DNA of 64,000 nt from contig NZ_CP068082.1 of the NCBI RefSeq assembly GCF_016724845.1, positions 2,418,001-2,482,000 on the forward strand. The letters are read 5' to 3'. Positions within the stretch are counted from its first letter, which is position 1, and every line of letters starts with the position of its first letter. Position numbers and translations under genes: made by a program. Shown one piece after another: positions 44,554-54,770 of this stretch. The stretch is from Sphingobacterium spiritivorum. GTDB taxonomy: Bacteria > Bacteroidota > Bacteroidia > Sphingobacteriales > Sphingobacteriaceae. Under the pieces are notes generated by a model. The model had not been told where the DNA came from and did no database searches. It saw nothing but the letters and a program-made list of their open reading frames with translations.

Positions 44554-45936
44554 ATGATAAAACATATTATGGCAACCACATTATTATGGTTAGCCATTGT
44601 TGCTGCGCTTCCACTATATGCGCAGCAACAACAGGAATATACTTTAGGCAGCTTGTGGTCTAAAGTCGAAGAAAATTATCCCGGAGTTGGAGCCAAAATG
44701 TCGGCGATTGATGCTGCAAAGTATAACCAACGGGCGGTAAAAGGCAATATGCTGCCGCAGGTAAACGCACAGGCACAGAATACCTACGGTACTTACGAGG
44801 GAAGCGCAGGCGGATTTTTCCCACAGCCCGGCTTTTTCAATGTAAATGGTTCAGTGCCGTTAGACGGCAGTACCACCGCAGCTAATACCTTTGGCTCCGC
44901 CATTGTCAATTGGGAATTGTTCTCTTTCGGAAAGCTCCGTAAGCAAAACGAGGCTGCCGGAGCGTTGTATGATAAATCAGTGAGTGATAAAGATGCGTAT
45001 GTCCTCAACCTTAAAAAGATATTATCTGAAAGATACATTACCCTTTTGTACAACAATGCCAAGTTGCAGTGGACAAAGAACAACGCCGAACGCCTGAACG
45101 ATATTCGCAAAATCACTTCCGGTTTATCAGCATCAGGTCTTAGACCTGCTGCAGACAGCCTGCTTGCTTCATCGTCTTATGTACAGGCAATGGGCGAATA
45201 CGATAAATGGAATGGCTTTAAAAATGCCGCTTACATCAAGCTGTTAGAACTGTACGGCGATGATACCGTTAATTATACAGCATCCGCTAACCGTTTCGAC
45301 AATCCCGCCGAAAATAGCTTGAACAAGGTAAACACCATCAATCCCTCGCACCCCATTTTAGATGCTTTGGATAAACAGTCCGAGTATTACACGTTGAGCG
45401 GCGAGGCACAAAAAAGGTCTTCTTTGCCCTCTATCAATCTGTTGGGCGGTTATGCCTACCGGGGTACGGGCATCAGTCCCAACGGAAAGGTATCGGGAGC
45501 GTGGAAAGACGGGTTCAGGAATACCACCAATAATTTTTTGGCGGGTATCGGCATCACGTGGAATTTGACGAGCCTGCATACCAACCGGATGAAAGGCGAG
45601 CAACTTTTTAAAGAAGCCGAAAGTACCAAATTACTCCATTCGCAATACGAGCAGGCAATGCAGGCAGATTTGTCCGCTTCGCAGGCAAAAATCGTTCAGC
45701 AGTACCAGCAGCTTCAGAAAACGAAACTTGCCGTACAGCAGTCGCAGGATGCTTACAATATGTACCTCGCAAGGTATAAAAGCGGTTTGATCACGTTAAG
45801 CGAACTGTTACAGATACGCATTTTGCTGGAACAGGCAGAGAACGCCCACATCGAGGCTTCCCGTGAGTATTGGGTATTGCTGGCTTATGAAGCGGAGCTG
45901 ACTGCCGATTTCGACTTTTTGTTTAACAACCTTTAA
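44554..45936 (+). CDS. TolC-family outer-membrane efflux protein
   Basis: This 460-residue protein has a signal peptide (ending LPLYAQ) and two TolC-type helical repeats. Landmarks are the early LGSLWSKVEENYPGVGA and the late ARYKSGLITLSELLQIR. It forms the outer-membrane duct of the RND pump that follows. ATG 44554 gives the signal peptide directly. The RND gene starts 10 bases after its stop. Confidence 0.9.
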   Translation: MIKHIMATTLLWLAIVAALPLYAQQQQEYTLGSLWSKVEENYPGVGAKMSAIDAAKYNQRAVKGNMLPQVNAQAQNTYGTYEGSAGGFFPQPGFFNVNGSVPLDGSTTAANTFGSAIVNWELFSFGKLRKQNEAAGALYDKSVSDKDAYVLNLKKILSERYITLLYNNAKLQWTKNNAERLNDIRKITSGLSASGLRPAADSLLASSSYVQAMGEYDKWNGFKNAAYIKLLELYGDDTVNYTASANRFDNPAENSLNKVNTINPSHPILDALDKQSEYYTLSGEAQKRSSLPSINLLGGYAYRGTGISPNGKVSGAWKDGFRNTTNNFLAGIGITWNLTSLHTNRMKGEQLFKEAESTKLLHSQYEQAMQADLSASQAKIVQQYQQLQKTKLAVQQSQDAYNMYLARYKSGLITLSELLQIRILLEQAENAHIEASREYWVLLAYEAELTADFDFLFNNL

Positions 45937-45946
45937 ATAATCGTAT

Positions 45947-48900
45947 ATGAACATTATAAGATTTGCGTTAAGGAAACCTATTGCGATTATGGTTGTCGTA
46001 CTGGCGATAGCTTTCTTTTCCTACAATACCATTAAAAAAATAAACGTAGATATATTCCCCGAAGTGGAATTACCTGCGATGTATGTGGCTATGCCTTACG
46101 GTGGTTTGTCCCCCGCCTATATGGACGGGTTTATGGCAAACGAGTTCCAAAAGGTACTCCTGTTTGTCAGTGGTGTAAAGAACATTGATTTTAAAAGTGT
46201 ACAGGGTTTGACCCTGATGAAGCTGACCTTTTATCCCGGAACCGATATGTCGCAGGCTGCCGGAGAGGTATCTACTTCCGTTTCACGGGCAATGGGCTTC
46301 CTGCCGCCCGGAGCCGTCCCGCCGATGGTGGTACGCTTTGACGGTAGTTCGCTTCCGGTAGGAAACCTTGTGTTTGAAAGCGACCAGCGTTCCGTAAATG
46401 AAATACAGACATTGGCATTGACCAAAATACGCCCGATGTTCGTACAAATTCCGGGCATCACTTCTCCTGCGCCTTTTGGCGGTAACATCCGTTCCATTGT
46501 CATTAACATTGACCCCGAAGCAATGCAGGCGAACGGGTTAAGCCCCGAAGATATTACGGTAGCCATTACCAAAAACAGTCTTCCGTCGCCTGCTGGAAAT
46601 ATCCGCATTGGCGATGAAAACCTGATGGCTCCGATTAATTCTATTGCCAAAGGACCTCAAGAATTGTTGAAAACCCCTGTAAAAACAAGCGATAACCGTA
46701 CAGTATATGTTGGCGATGTTGCCCGTGTAGAAGACGGCGCAGACCAGACCGTAGGCTACGCTTTGGTTAACGGCAAACGTTCGGTTTACCTGCCTATTAT
46801 CAAGAAAGCAGATGCTTCCACATTGGATGCCGTGGAGAACCTAAAGGCAGCCATTCCGATGCTGAAAGACCAATTGCCGGAAGATGTAAAGGTCAGCTAT
46901 GAATTTGACCAATCGAATTATATAGAGCGTTCTCTTTCCAACCTGATACACGAGGGTATTTTGGGAGCGGTATTTACAGGATTGATGATATTATTGTTCC
47001 TGGGCGATACCCGTGGAGCAATCATTGTGGTACTGACCATTCCGATTGCCATTCTTGCAGCAGTTACCACATTGTACCTTTTCGGACAGACCATTAATAT
47101 TATGACATTGAGCGGGCTGGCTTTGTCCATTGGTATTCTCGTCGATGAAGCCACGGTAACGATAGAGAACATACACCAGCATATGGAAATGGGCAAGCCC
47201 AAACAGCGGGCGATTATAGATGCCCTGCTTGAAATCTCTATCCCCAAATTGCTGATTTTGCTGTGTATTCTTGCGGTATTGACACCTGCCTTTATTATGA
47301 CAGGCATTCCAAAAGATATGTTTATGCCTTTGTCAATGGCAGTTGCCTTTGCGATGATAGCTTCCTTTTTGGCTTCGCAGACCTTTGTGCCTATACTGGC
47401 AAACTGGATGATGAAGAATAAGCACAACACGGAAGCCAACACACCGAGAAAGCGGGCTTTCTTCGATAAGTTCCGTGTAAACTATTCATTCAAGATGCGC
47501 AAATGGTCAACTAAAGCCATACCGCTTTTTGTGGTTTATGTATTGGTTGCAGGTGCTATTTCAGGCTTATTATTGACTGTTGTAGGTACGGATGTAATGC
47601 CCGTTTCCAATAACGGCGATTTTCAGATACGCATAGATGCTCCGTCAGGAAGCAGGCTCGAAAAGACCGAGCAGATTGTCAAAGATATTACCAATGATAT
47701 TAAAGCAGAACTTCCCGAAAACGGATTGAATATTACTTCCGCATTTGTGGGGATGCACCCCGCAGGTTCGCCTATCAACCCGATATTCCTTTTCAGTAAT
47801 TCATCAAACGAAGCGGTGTTGCAAATATCCGTCAATAAGGAAGTGTACGGCGGTTCGATGGAAGATTTTAAAGAGAAAGTCCGTAAAAAGATTATAGAAA
47901 AGCATCCCGAAGTCGCATTCAATTTTGAACCGATGGAACTGACCGAAAAGATTATGGGTCAGGGTGCGATGACACCTATCGAGGTTAAAGTCGGAGCAGG
48001 TCAGGTAAAAGGAGCTTATGCCCACGCATCAAAGATTGAGGCAAACCTGAAAAATGTTCCGTATCTGCGTGATGTACGCATTGCCGAACCTGTTGCTTAC
48101 CCAAGTATGGAGATTGAAGTAAACCGTGACCTTGCCGGGCAGTTCGGTTTGACGATGCAGGATATTACCCGCAGCCTTATTACGGCTACTTCATCCACCC
48201 GTTTTACAGATAAAAACCTTTGGATTGACCCGAAATCGGGATTGGTATTCCAAACTCAGGTACAGATACCGGAGGGTATTATGTCGGAGGAAATATTGCG
48301 CTCGCTTCCGTTGAAAGCCGGAAGTCTTCGCCCCGTATTGGAAGATGTGGCAACCATACGCAGGGTTACGGCTCCTGCACAGGTAAACCGTAAGGGACCG
48401 AACCGTTATGTTACCATTGTTGCCAATCTGTATGACAAGGATTTGGGTACGGCATCAAGGGCAGTAAAGCAGGCGATTAAAGATGCGGGCGAAGCACCTC
48501 GTGGTACTGTGGTATGGACAGAGGGAACATTACAGTTATTGGATGATACATTGGGCAGTCTTTTGGCAGGTTTAGGAGTAGCTATTATTGCCATATTCCT
48601 GATGCTTTCGGCTTATTACCAGTCGTTCAAAGTGCCTTTGATTATCCTTTCAGTATTGCCTGCCGTGATTGCGGGCAGCCTTATCATTTTATTCCTGACA
48701 GGCAGTACACTTAACCTGCAATCCTATATGGGTATTATTATGTCGCTTGGGGTATCGGTTTCCAATGCGGTGTTATTGGTCAATCAGGCAGAATATTACC
48801 GTACAAAAATGGCGCTAAGACCTGTTAATGCCGCAAGGCTGGCAGCTTCGTCAAGGTTAAGACCTGTATTAATGACCGCCGCAGCGATGCTTGCCGGGAT

Positions 48901-49123
48901 GTTGCCAATGGCATTGGGCTTAGGCGATGGTGCAGAGCAGGTAGCACCATTGGGCAGGGCTGTTATTGGTGGCTTGATTGCCTCTACTGTAACCATCCTG
49001 TTATTGGTTCCGCATTTCTTTTCATCTATGATGTCAAGGACGAAAGTCATAAGCCCGTCATTAGACCCTGACGATTGCGAGAGCAGGTATTATGCAGAAC
49101 AATCCGGTAAACAAACGATATAA
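45947..49123 (+). CDS. RND efflux permease (AcrB/MdtB-like)
   Basis: This 1058-residue inner-membrane proton antiporter has TM1 near residues 11-29, a large periplasmic loop, a TM2-TM6 block (about 335-490), a second loop, and TM7-TM12 at the C-terminus. GILVDEATVTIENIHQHM carries the TM4 Asp used for proton relay. Length and order are normal for HAE-type pumps. No metal-specific methionine motif is clear, so the substrate is unknown; drugs, or sulfur metabolites given the context, are possible. Confidence 0.92.
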   Translation: MNIIRFALRKPIAIMVVVLAIAFFSYNTIKKINVDIFPEVELPAMYVAMPYGGLSPAYMDGFMANEFQKVLLFVSGVKNIDFKSVQGLTLMKLTFYPGTDMSQAAGEVSTSVSRAMGFLPPGAVPPMVVRFDGSSLPVGNLVFESDQRSVNEIQTLALTKIRPMFVQIPGITSPAPFGGNIRSIVINIDPEAMQANGLSPEDITVAITKNSLPSPAGNIRIGDENLMAPINSIAKGPQELLKTPVKTSDNRTVYVGDVARVEDGADQTVGYALVNGKRSVYLPIIKKADASTLDAVENLKAAIPMLKDQLPEDVKVSYEFDQSNYIERSLSNLIHEGILGAVFTGLMILLFLGDTRGAIIVVLTIPIAILAAVTTLYLFGQTINIMTLSGLALSIGILVDEATVTIENIHQHMEMGKPKQRAIIDALLEISIPKLLILLCILAVLTPAFIMTGIPKDMFMPLSMAVAFAMIASFLASQTFVPILANWMMKNKHNTEANTPRKRAFFDKFRVNYSFKMRKWSTKAIPLFVVYVLVAGAISGLLLTVVGTDVMPVSNNGDFQIRIDAPSGSRLEKTEQIVKDITNDIKAELPENGLNITSAFVGMHPAGSPINPIFLFSNSSNEAVLQISVNKEVYGGSMEDFKEKVRKKIIEKHPEVAFNFEPMELTEKIMGQGAMTPIEVKVGAGQVKGAYAHASKIEANLKNVPYLRDVRIAEPVAYPSMEIEVNRDLAGQFGLTMQDITRSLITATSSTRFTDKNLWIDPKSGLVFQTQVQIPEGIMSEEILRSLPLKAGSLRPVLEDVATIRRVTAPAQVNRKGPNRYVTIVANLYDKDLGTASRAVKQAIKDAGEAPRGTVVWTEGTLQLLDDTLGSLLAGLGVAIIAIFLMLSAYYQSFKVPLIILSVLPAVIAGSLIILFLTGSTLNLQSYMGIIMSLGVSVSNAVLLVNQAEYYRTKMALRPVNAARLAASSRLRPVLMTAAAMLAGMLPMALGLGDGAEQVAPLGRAVIGGLIASTVTILLLVPHFFSSMMSRTKVISPSLDPDDCESRYYAEQSGKQTI

Positions 49124-49146
49124 TAAACTTTAAAACAATCATTACA

Positions 49147-50256
49147 ATGTATCACAGCATTTCAATAAATAGAAAATCAACAGTAGTATTGGCATTGGCT
49201 ACCTCGCTGGTATTGCTGCTTTCCGCTTGTTCCCAAAAAGAAAAGGAAAAAGAGCAGGCTAAAACCGAACAGCCCAAAGCAGTGAGTTATAAGACGGCTC
49301 CTGTACAGTTCATCAATCCCGAATACGAAATTTCGGTTCCGGCAGAACTGAAACCCTACGAGCAGGTAGCCGTATTCGCAAAGGTTACGGGCTTTGTGCA
49401 AAAAATGTACGTTGACCGTGGCGACAGGGTTCGTAAAGGGCAGCTTTTGGCAGTTTTGGAAGCTCCCGAAATGCAGCAGCAATATCTTTCGAGCAAATCA
49501 TCGGAGCAAAAAGTACATAGTGATTATCTGTATGCTAAACAGGCTTATGACCGATTGGTTACGGCTTCCAAAACAACGGGAGCCGTAGCGGATATTGAAC
49601 TCGACAGGGCTAAAAGTGCGATGGAAAGTGCCAAATCCGCTTATGATGCTTCGAGAGCAGGTACAGCGCATTCTTCGCAGTTGCAGCAGTATTTACGCAT
49701 TACAGCACCTTTCGACGGGATTATTACACAAAGAAATGTTTCCGTTGGTGCTTTGGCGGGTACAGGAAGCAATACGCCTTTGTTTATGATGGCGCAGGGC
49801 AATAAGCTACGCCTAACATTATCCCTACCGGAAAAACACGCAGCATCCGTAAAACAGGGTATGACCGCAACGTTTACCGTTAGCTCGCAGCCGGGCAAAA
49901 CATTCGATGCCAAACTTTCCCGTACATCGGGATTGCTTGACCAGCAAGACCGCTCGCTTACATTGGAGTTTGACGTGAACAATCCGTCTGGCGAATTGCA
50001 GGGTGGCGATTACGCCCAGGTTAAGCTCAAATTACAGCGTAAAGCCCCGTCCTATTGGGTTAAGAGTAAGTCCGTCCTGAATACACAGTCGGGTATGTAT
50101 GTTTTAACGATGAACAACGACGAAGTAAAACGGGTAGCCGTAAATGAGGGCATCCGTTTAGATACGCTGACAGAGGTTTTCGGCAACCTTTCTCCAGAAG
50201 ACAAAATCATTATCAAACCTTCGGAAGAAATCAAAGAGGGTAAAATAAATAAATAG
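49147..50256 (+). CDS. RND periplasmic adaptor (membrane fusion protein), lipoprotein
   Basis: This 369-residue adaptor has a lipobox signal (VLLLSACSQ), a barrel-sandwich domain with VAVFAKVTGFVQKMYVDRGDRVRKGQLL, a helical hairpin (about 105-165), and a beta-barrel domain. It bridges the permease and the TolC-like duct. Placement after the permease is unusual but common in Bacteroidota. Confidence 0.9.
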   Translation: MYHSISINRKSTVVLALATSLVLLLSACSQKEKEKEQAKTEQPKAVSYKTAPVQFINPEYEISVPAELKPYEQVAVFAKVTGFVQKMYVDRGDRVRKGQLLAVLEAPEMQQQYLSSKSSEQKVHSDYLYAKQAYDRLVTASKTTGAVADIELDRAKSAMESAKSAYDASRAGTAHSSQLQQYLRITAPFDGIITQRNVSVGALAGTGSNTPLFMMAQGNKLRLTLSLPEKHAASVKQGMTATFTVSSQPGKTFDAKLSRTSGLLDQQDRSLTLEFDVNNPSGELQGGDYAQVKLKLQRKAPSYWVKSKSVLNTQSGMYVLTMNNDEVKRVAVNEGIRLDTLTEVFGNLSPEDKIIIKPSEEIKEGKINK

Positions 50257-50260
50257 GATT

Positions 50261-50827
50261 ATGAGCGCATACATCAAAAGAATTGCCTTGCTCCCGCTAA
50301 TGGTCATTACGGGATGGGCATACGCATCAATGAACGGAAACGGCATTGACGGAAAGATGACCGTAAATCAAGGCACTAATGGCGAACGCCAATTAGTGTC
50401 CGATGAACAGCAAACACCTGATTTGAAGTTCAAGGACGAAAACGGTAAAACCGTTTCGTTACACTCGTTAAAAGGAAAGGTTGTCTTTATCAATCTTTGG
50501 GCAACTTGGTGTCCGCCCTGCATCCACGAAATGCCCTCCATCAATGAACTGCGGAAGACCTTTAAGGACAATAAGGATTTGGTATTCCTGATGGTCGATG
50601 TGGACGGGAATATAGAAAAGTCAAAAGAGTGGATGAAGAAGAAAAAATTTGACCTCCCTGTACACGTTCCCGATAGTGAAATACCTCGTGAACTATTTGC
50701 AGGTTCTATCCCAACCACCATTATAGTAGATAAGCAAAACAACATCATCGGTAGGCAGGTGGGCGGTGCTGACTATTCTTCAAAAGAAGTCATTAACCTA
50801 TTGACAAAACTTTTAAACGAAAAATAG
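50261..50827 (+). CDS. TlpA-family thiol-disulfide oxidoreductase
   Basis: This 188-residue exported thioredoxin-fold protein has a signal peptide (first ~23 residues). The domain contains KVVFINLWATWCPPCIHEMPS, with the WCPPC active site near residue 84, and the cis-Pro in GSIPTTIIV. It keeps periplasmic cysteines reduced. It follows the adaptor gene by 4 bases. Two more TlpA proteins lie downstream (53040, 53634). Confidence 0.9.
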   Translation: MSAYIKRIALLPLMVITGWAYASMNGNGIDGKMTVNQGTNGERQLVSDEQQTPDLKFKDENGKTVSLHSLKGKVVFINLWATWCPPCIHEMPSINELRKTFKDNKDLVFLMVDVDGNIEKSKEWMKKKKFDLPVHVPDSEIPRELFAGSIPTTIIVDKQNNIIGRQVGGADYSSKEVINLLTKLLNEK

Positions 50828-50875
50828 TTGGCAATAGATAAGAAAAATATTCAGTAACAATTAAATGGTAATACA

Positions 50876-51322
50876 ATGAAAAAGACAATATTTTTTGTGG
50901 CACTCTTATTTATAAGTGCCGCATCATTCGGACAAATACTAAAGCCTGTAAAATGGTCTTATGCTTCAAAGAAAATCAACGACAAAGAGGCGGTGCTGCT
51001 TTTAAAGGCAACCATAGATGACGGCTGGCATATCTATTCGCAGACAGTTCCTAAAAATGGTCCGCAACCGACAAGTTTTTCGTTCCAATCGTCGAAAGCC
51101 TACCAATTGAGCGGAAAGGTAATAGCAGCTAAACCTATTGTCAAACACGACCCTACTTTTGATATGGAAGTGGGCTACTACAAAAAATCTGTGGTGTTCC
51201 AGCAAAAGATAAAATTAACGGGCAATGCGCCTACGGTAAAAGGGACACTTACCTATATGGTTTGTAACGACAAGCAATGCTTACCGCCTGAAGAATTGAC
51301 GTTCAGCATTGCTGTGAAATAA
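50876..51322 (+). CDS. DsbD N-terminal-domain protein (periplasmic disulfide reductase part)
   Basis: This 148-residue protein has a signal peptide (ending ASFGQ) and a DsbD-alpha-like immunoglobulin fold. The cysteine pair in VCNDKQCLPPEE matches the redox pair of DsbD-alpha. It is separated from the membrane part, which is the next gene. Together they pass electrons from cytoplasm to the periplasmic TlpA proteins. Confidence 0.87.
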   Translation: MKKTIFFVALLFISAASFGQILKPVKWSYASKKINDKEAVLLLKATIDDGWHIYSQTVPKNGPQPTSFSFQSSKAYQLSGKVIAAKPIVKHDPTFDMEVGYYKKSVVFQQKIKLTGNAPTVKGTLTYMVCNDKQCLPPEELTFSIAVK

Positions 51323-51332
51323 AGTATATCTT

Positions 51333-53009
51333 ATGAAATTAATAGCGAAAATAATAACGATACTGTTCATCAGCGGGCTGATGTCTGTTACTGCAAATGC
51401 GCAGACGGACAGCCTTGTTTCGTATGATGAGGTGGAGTTTACGGAAATAACGGGACAGCAAACCGTTCAGCAGGACAGTATCGCACCATCCGCAGATCCG
51501 AAGACTTCGGTAAGCGAGGGAAAAGAAGCTACATTACAAAAGAATGAAACCACAACAGATACAGGTTCATTATGGGCAATCTTTATTGCGGGCTTCATTG
51601 GTGGCTTTGCGGCATTGCTGATGCCCTGCATCTTCCCGATGTTGCCCTTAACCGTAAGTTTCTTTACCAAGAGCGGACACACCAAAGGCAGGGCGGTAAC
51701 GCAGGCAATGATATATGGCTTATCCATTATACTCATTTATGTGCTATTGGGCATTCTCATTACCGTAATATTCGGTGCTGATGCGCTTAACAGCCTTTCC
51801 ACAAACGGGATTTTTAATTTCGCATTCTTTGCCCTTTTGGTCGTATTCGCTTTTTCCTTTTTCGGGGCGTTCGAGCTTTCGCTCCCTGCTTCGCTTGCAA
51901 ATAAATTAGACCGTAAGGCAGACCGTGGTGGTTTGTTGGGGCTTTTCTTTATGGCAGCAACATTGGCGGTCGTATCGTTTTCCTGCACAGGTCCGATTAT
52001 CGGAACGTTACTGGTACAGGCTGCCACAATGGGCGAGCTTTTAGGTCCCGCTATCGGGATGCTGGGCTTTGCGTTGGCTTTGGCAATACCGTTTACACTT
52101 TTCGCAATGTTCCCAAGCCTTTTAAAAAGTCTTCCGTCTTCGGGTGGCTGGCTAAACAGTGTAAAGATTACGCTCGGCTTTTTGGAGCTGGCACTTGCTT
52201 TGAAATTTTTGAGCAATGTTGACCTTGCCTATCATTGGAACTGGTTTGACAGGGAAGTCTTTTTGGCACTCTGGATTATTATTTTCGGGTATTTGGGCTT
52301 TTATTTATTGGGCAAGCTCCGGTTTCCCGGCGACAGCCCTGCTGTAAATATAAGCCTGCCAAGAATGGTGCTTTCAATGGTGGTGCTTGCCTTTACCCTG
52401 TATATGGTTCCGGGATTGTGGGGCGCACCCTTAAAATCCATTTCGGCATTTTTACCGCCACAGGCAACGCAGGATTTTGACCTGTACACGCCCTCATTGA
52501 GTGGAACACAGGCAAGCCATTCAACGGGCAGTAAAGCTCATAAATATTCAGACATATTCCACGCTCCGTTAAACCTGAACGTATTTTTTGATTATGACGA
52601 GGGAATGGAATATGCGAAAAAAGCGGGTAAGCCAGTGATGCTCGATTTTACAGGGCACGCCTGCGTAAACTGCCGTAAAATGGAAGCATCGGTATGGTCT
52701 GATAAAGATGTACTCCGGCTATTGAATGAAGAGTTGGTTATAATACAGCTTTATGTGGACGACAAGACCGCCTTGCCACAGGCAGAGCAATCTGTATCAT
52801 CGTTCAGTGGCAAAAATATCCGTACCATAGGCAATAAATGGAGCGATTTTCAGGCGAGTAGATACAACGCCAATTCGCAACCCTTTTATGTGCTTTTAAA
52901 CCCCGCCAACGAAGAAATTTTGGTAAACCCTATCGGAGCAGACTATGACCCGAAAAGCTATCACAGCTTTCTCCAATCGGCAATAGACCGATACAAGAGT
53001 AAGAATTAA
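51333..53009 (+). CDS. DsbD-type membrane electron carrier (CcdA domain plus thioredoxin domain)
   Basis: This 558-residue protein has a signal peptide (~1-24), eight or so TM segments forming the CcdA/DsbD-beta part (redox Cys in LMPCIFPMLPLTVSFF and FSCTGPIIGTLL), and a C-terminal thioredoxin-like domain with GHACVNCRKMEASVW. It transfers reducing power from cytoplasmic thioredoxin to the periplasm. It pairs with the separate DsbD-alpha gene upstream. Confidence 0.88.
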   Translation: MKLIAKIITILFISGLMSVTANAQTDSLVSYDEVEFTEITGQQTVQQDSIAPSADPKTSVSEGKEATLQKNETTTDTGSLWAIFIAGFIGGFAALLMPCIFPMLPLTVSFFTKSGHTKGRAVTQAMIYGLSIILIYVLLGILITVIFGADALNSLSTNGIFNFAFFALLVVFAFSFFGAFELSLPASLANKLDRKADRGGLLGLFFMAATLAVVSFSCTGPIIGTLLVQAATMGELLGPAIGMLGFALALAIPFTLFAMFPSLLKSLPSSGGWLNSVKITLGFLELALALKFLSNVDLAYHWNWFDREVFLALWIIIFGYLGFYLLGKLRFPGDSPAVNISLPRMVLSMVVLAFTLYMVPGLWGAPLKSISAFLPPQATQDFDLYTPSLSGTQASHSTGSKAHKYSDIFHAPLNLNVFFDYDEGMEYAKKAGKPVMLDFTGHACVNCRKMEASVWSDKDVLRLLNEELVIIQLYVDDKTALPQAEQSVSSFSGKNIRTIGNKWSDFQASRYNANSQPFYVLLNPANEEILVNPIGADYDPKSYHSFLQSAIDRYKSKN

Positions 53010-53039
53010 AAGAATTAGACAACAGTAAAATTATTCAAT

Positions 53040-53615
53040 ATGAAAATGCAATTTAAAAATTTGGTAGTTCGTTCCGGGATTTTCATCATCACAGCCATTT
53101 CGCTGGCAGCTTGTGGAAATACGGATAAGGGCAAAGAAAACGCATCAGATAGAGGGAACGCTCCAATGGAGGAAGTAGCGGAAGCGGAAGCTCCGGTTTC
53201 GACAACTTCGGATATTTCCTTTAAGGATGAAAGCGGAAAAACCGTAGCCTTAAACTCATTAAAAGGTAAAGTTGTATTCATCAACTTTTGGGCTACGTGG
53301 TGTCCGCCCTGCATCCATGAAATGCCGTCCATCAACAAGCTAAAGCAGACTTATAAAGACAAGGATATTGTGTTCCTGATGGTGGACGTGGATAACAATA
53401 TGGAAAAATCCGCTGCTTTTATGAAAGACAACAAGTATGATCTGCCTGTGTATGTTCCTGTGGACAATATTCCACCTGATTATTTAGGCAGTGCTATCCC
53501 GACTACGGTTATACTGGATAAAAGTGGCGATATGATAGCCCGTATGGAGGGTGGCAGGGATTATACAAGCCCCGAAATTACCAAAGCGCTGAATGAATTG
53601 GTCGAAAGCAACTAA
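53040..53615 (+). CDS. TlpA-family lipoprotein
   Basis: This 191-residue lipoprotein (ISLAACGNTD lipobox) has a TlpA domain with VVFINFWATWCPPCIHEMPS and the cis-Pro loop GSAIPTTVIL. It is very similar to the protein at 50261, indicating a duplication around the DsbD genes. Confidence 0.9.
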   Translation: MKMQFKNLVVRSGIFIITAISLAACGNTDKGKENASDRGNAPMEEVAEAEAPVSTTSDISFKDESGKTVALNSLKGKVVFINFWATWCPPCIHEMPSINKLKQTYKDKDIVFLMVDVDNNMEKSAAFMKDNKYDLPVYVPVDNIPPDYLGSAIPTTVILDKSGDMIARMEGGRDYTSPEITKALNELVESN

Positions 53616-53633
53616 CAGATAAAAACAGGAACT

Positions 53634-54260
53634 ATGTTGAAAAATAAAGAAGTTTCAGAAGAAAAAAAGCCATCTGGAAATAAGTTTTCACTCTTCATCA
53701 GAAAAAATGCTCAATATATCGTATTGGTAATCGCCGTTATTATACTGGTAAACCCCGATGCAAAATCATTCGTGCTTCGTCAGTTAATGGCAACAGGGCT
53801 TTTTAATGCGAGTATAGATAAAAAGGGCGATGGCACGGTAAGCCAGGCGAACACAGATTTTGATTTTGCTGATGAAAAAGGAAATATTCAAAATACCGCA
53901 TCACTACGTGGCAAAGTTGTATTTATAAACTTTTGGGCTTCGTGGTGTCCGCCTTGCAGGGCTGAATTTCCCTCTATCGAAACGCTTTATACCCAATTCA
54001 AGGATAACCCTGATATATTCTTTCTGACAATCAACGAGGACAGCGACCCTGCAACTGGTAAGGCATACCTTGAAAAAGAAAAATTTTCAGTCCCGATGTA
54101 TCAGTCAAATGGCAATGTTCCGGCAGAGATTTACTCCGGTGCATTGCCTACTACCGTTGTATTGGATAAGAACGGAAAAGTCAGATTGCACCACGCAGGA
54201 TTTGCGAATTACGCATCAGACAAGTTCGTAAGACAGATAGAAGAGTTAATAAATGAATAA
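53634..54260 (+). CDS. TlpA-family membrane-anchored thioredoxin
   Basis: This 208-residue protein has an N-terminal TM anchor (YIVLVIAVIILVNP, about residues 26-39) and a TlpA domain with INFWASWCPPCRAEFPS. It is more distant from the other two TlpA proteins. It is the third of a set that likely draws electrons from the DsbD protein. Confidence 0.88.
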   Translation: MLKNKEVSEEKKPSGNKFSLFIRKNAQYIVLVIAVIILVNPDAKSFVLRQLMATGLFNASIDKKGDGTVSQANTDFDFADEKGNIQNTASLRGKVVFINFWASWCPPCRAEFPSIETLYTQFKDNPDIFFLTINEDSDPATGKAYLEKEKFSVPMYQSNGNVPAEIYSGALPTTVVLDKNGKVRLHHAGFANYASDKFVRQIEELINE

Positions 54261-54281
54261 CGAAACAAAAGGAATTTTAAA

Positions 54282-54737
54282 ATGAAAAGATTACAAGCCT
54301 TGTTTATAGGGATATTGTGTTTTACATCTGTAAGCGCTTTTGCACAACAAAAAACCGATACCGTTTTTGAACCTGCAAAAGCATATAAAAAGCATTACAA
54401 TGCCCTATACATTTTGAACGAAGCAGAAGATAAAAAAATTAGAGGAATGCTTCGCAATATAAATAATGTACTGAATGACCCACGACTGAAAGGCAAGCTG
54501 CACATTGAAGTTGTTGCATTTTCTGACGGCGTGGAAATGTATAAAAAAGCTAATAGCTATCAGGAAATATTGATTGCGCTAAAAGACAAGGGCGTTGTAT
54601 TCGCTCAATGTTCAAAAACGATGGAGGAACGAAAAATTGAAAAAAAAGAACTGTTTGATTTCGTGAATTACGTTCCGAGCGGTAACGGGGAAATCATATT
54701 AAGGCAATATGAGGGGTGGGCGATTGTTCATCCTTAA
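54282..54737 (+). CDS. DsrE-family periplasmic protein
   Basis: This 151-residue protein has a signal peptide (first ~21 residues, ending AFAQQ) and a DsrE/DsrF-like domain (KGKLHIEVVAFSDGVEMY...VFAQCSKTMEER). The Cys matches the sulfur-carrier position of DsrE. Its presence fits sulfane-sulfur handling in the periplasm. Confidence 0.82.
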   Translation: MKRLQALFIGILCFTSVSAFAQQKTDTVFEPAKAYKKHYNALYILNEAEDKKIRGMLRNINNVLNDPRLKGKLHIEVVAFSDGVEMYKKANSYQEILIALKDKGVVFAQCSKTMEERKIEKKELFDFVNYVPSGNGEIILRQYEGWAIVHP

Positions 54738-54770
54738 TCAAAAAATGTTTCAAACCCAAAATTCAATATT

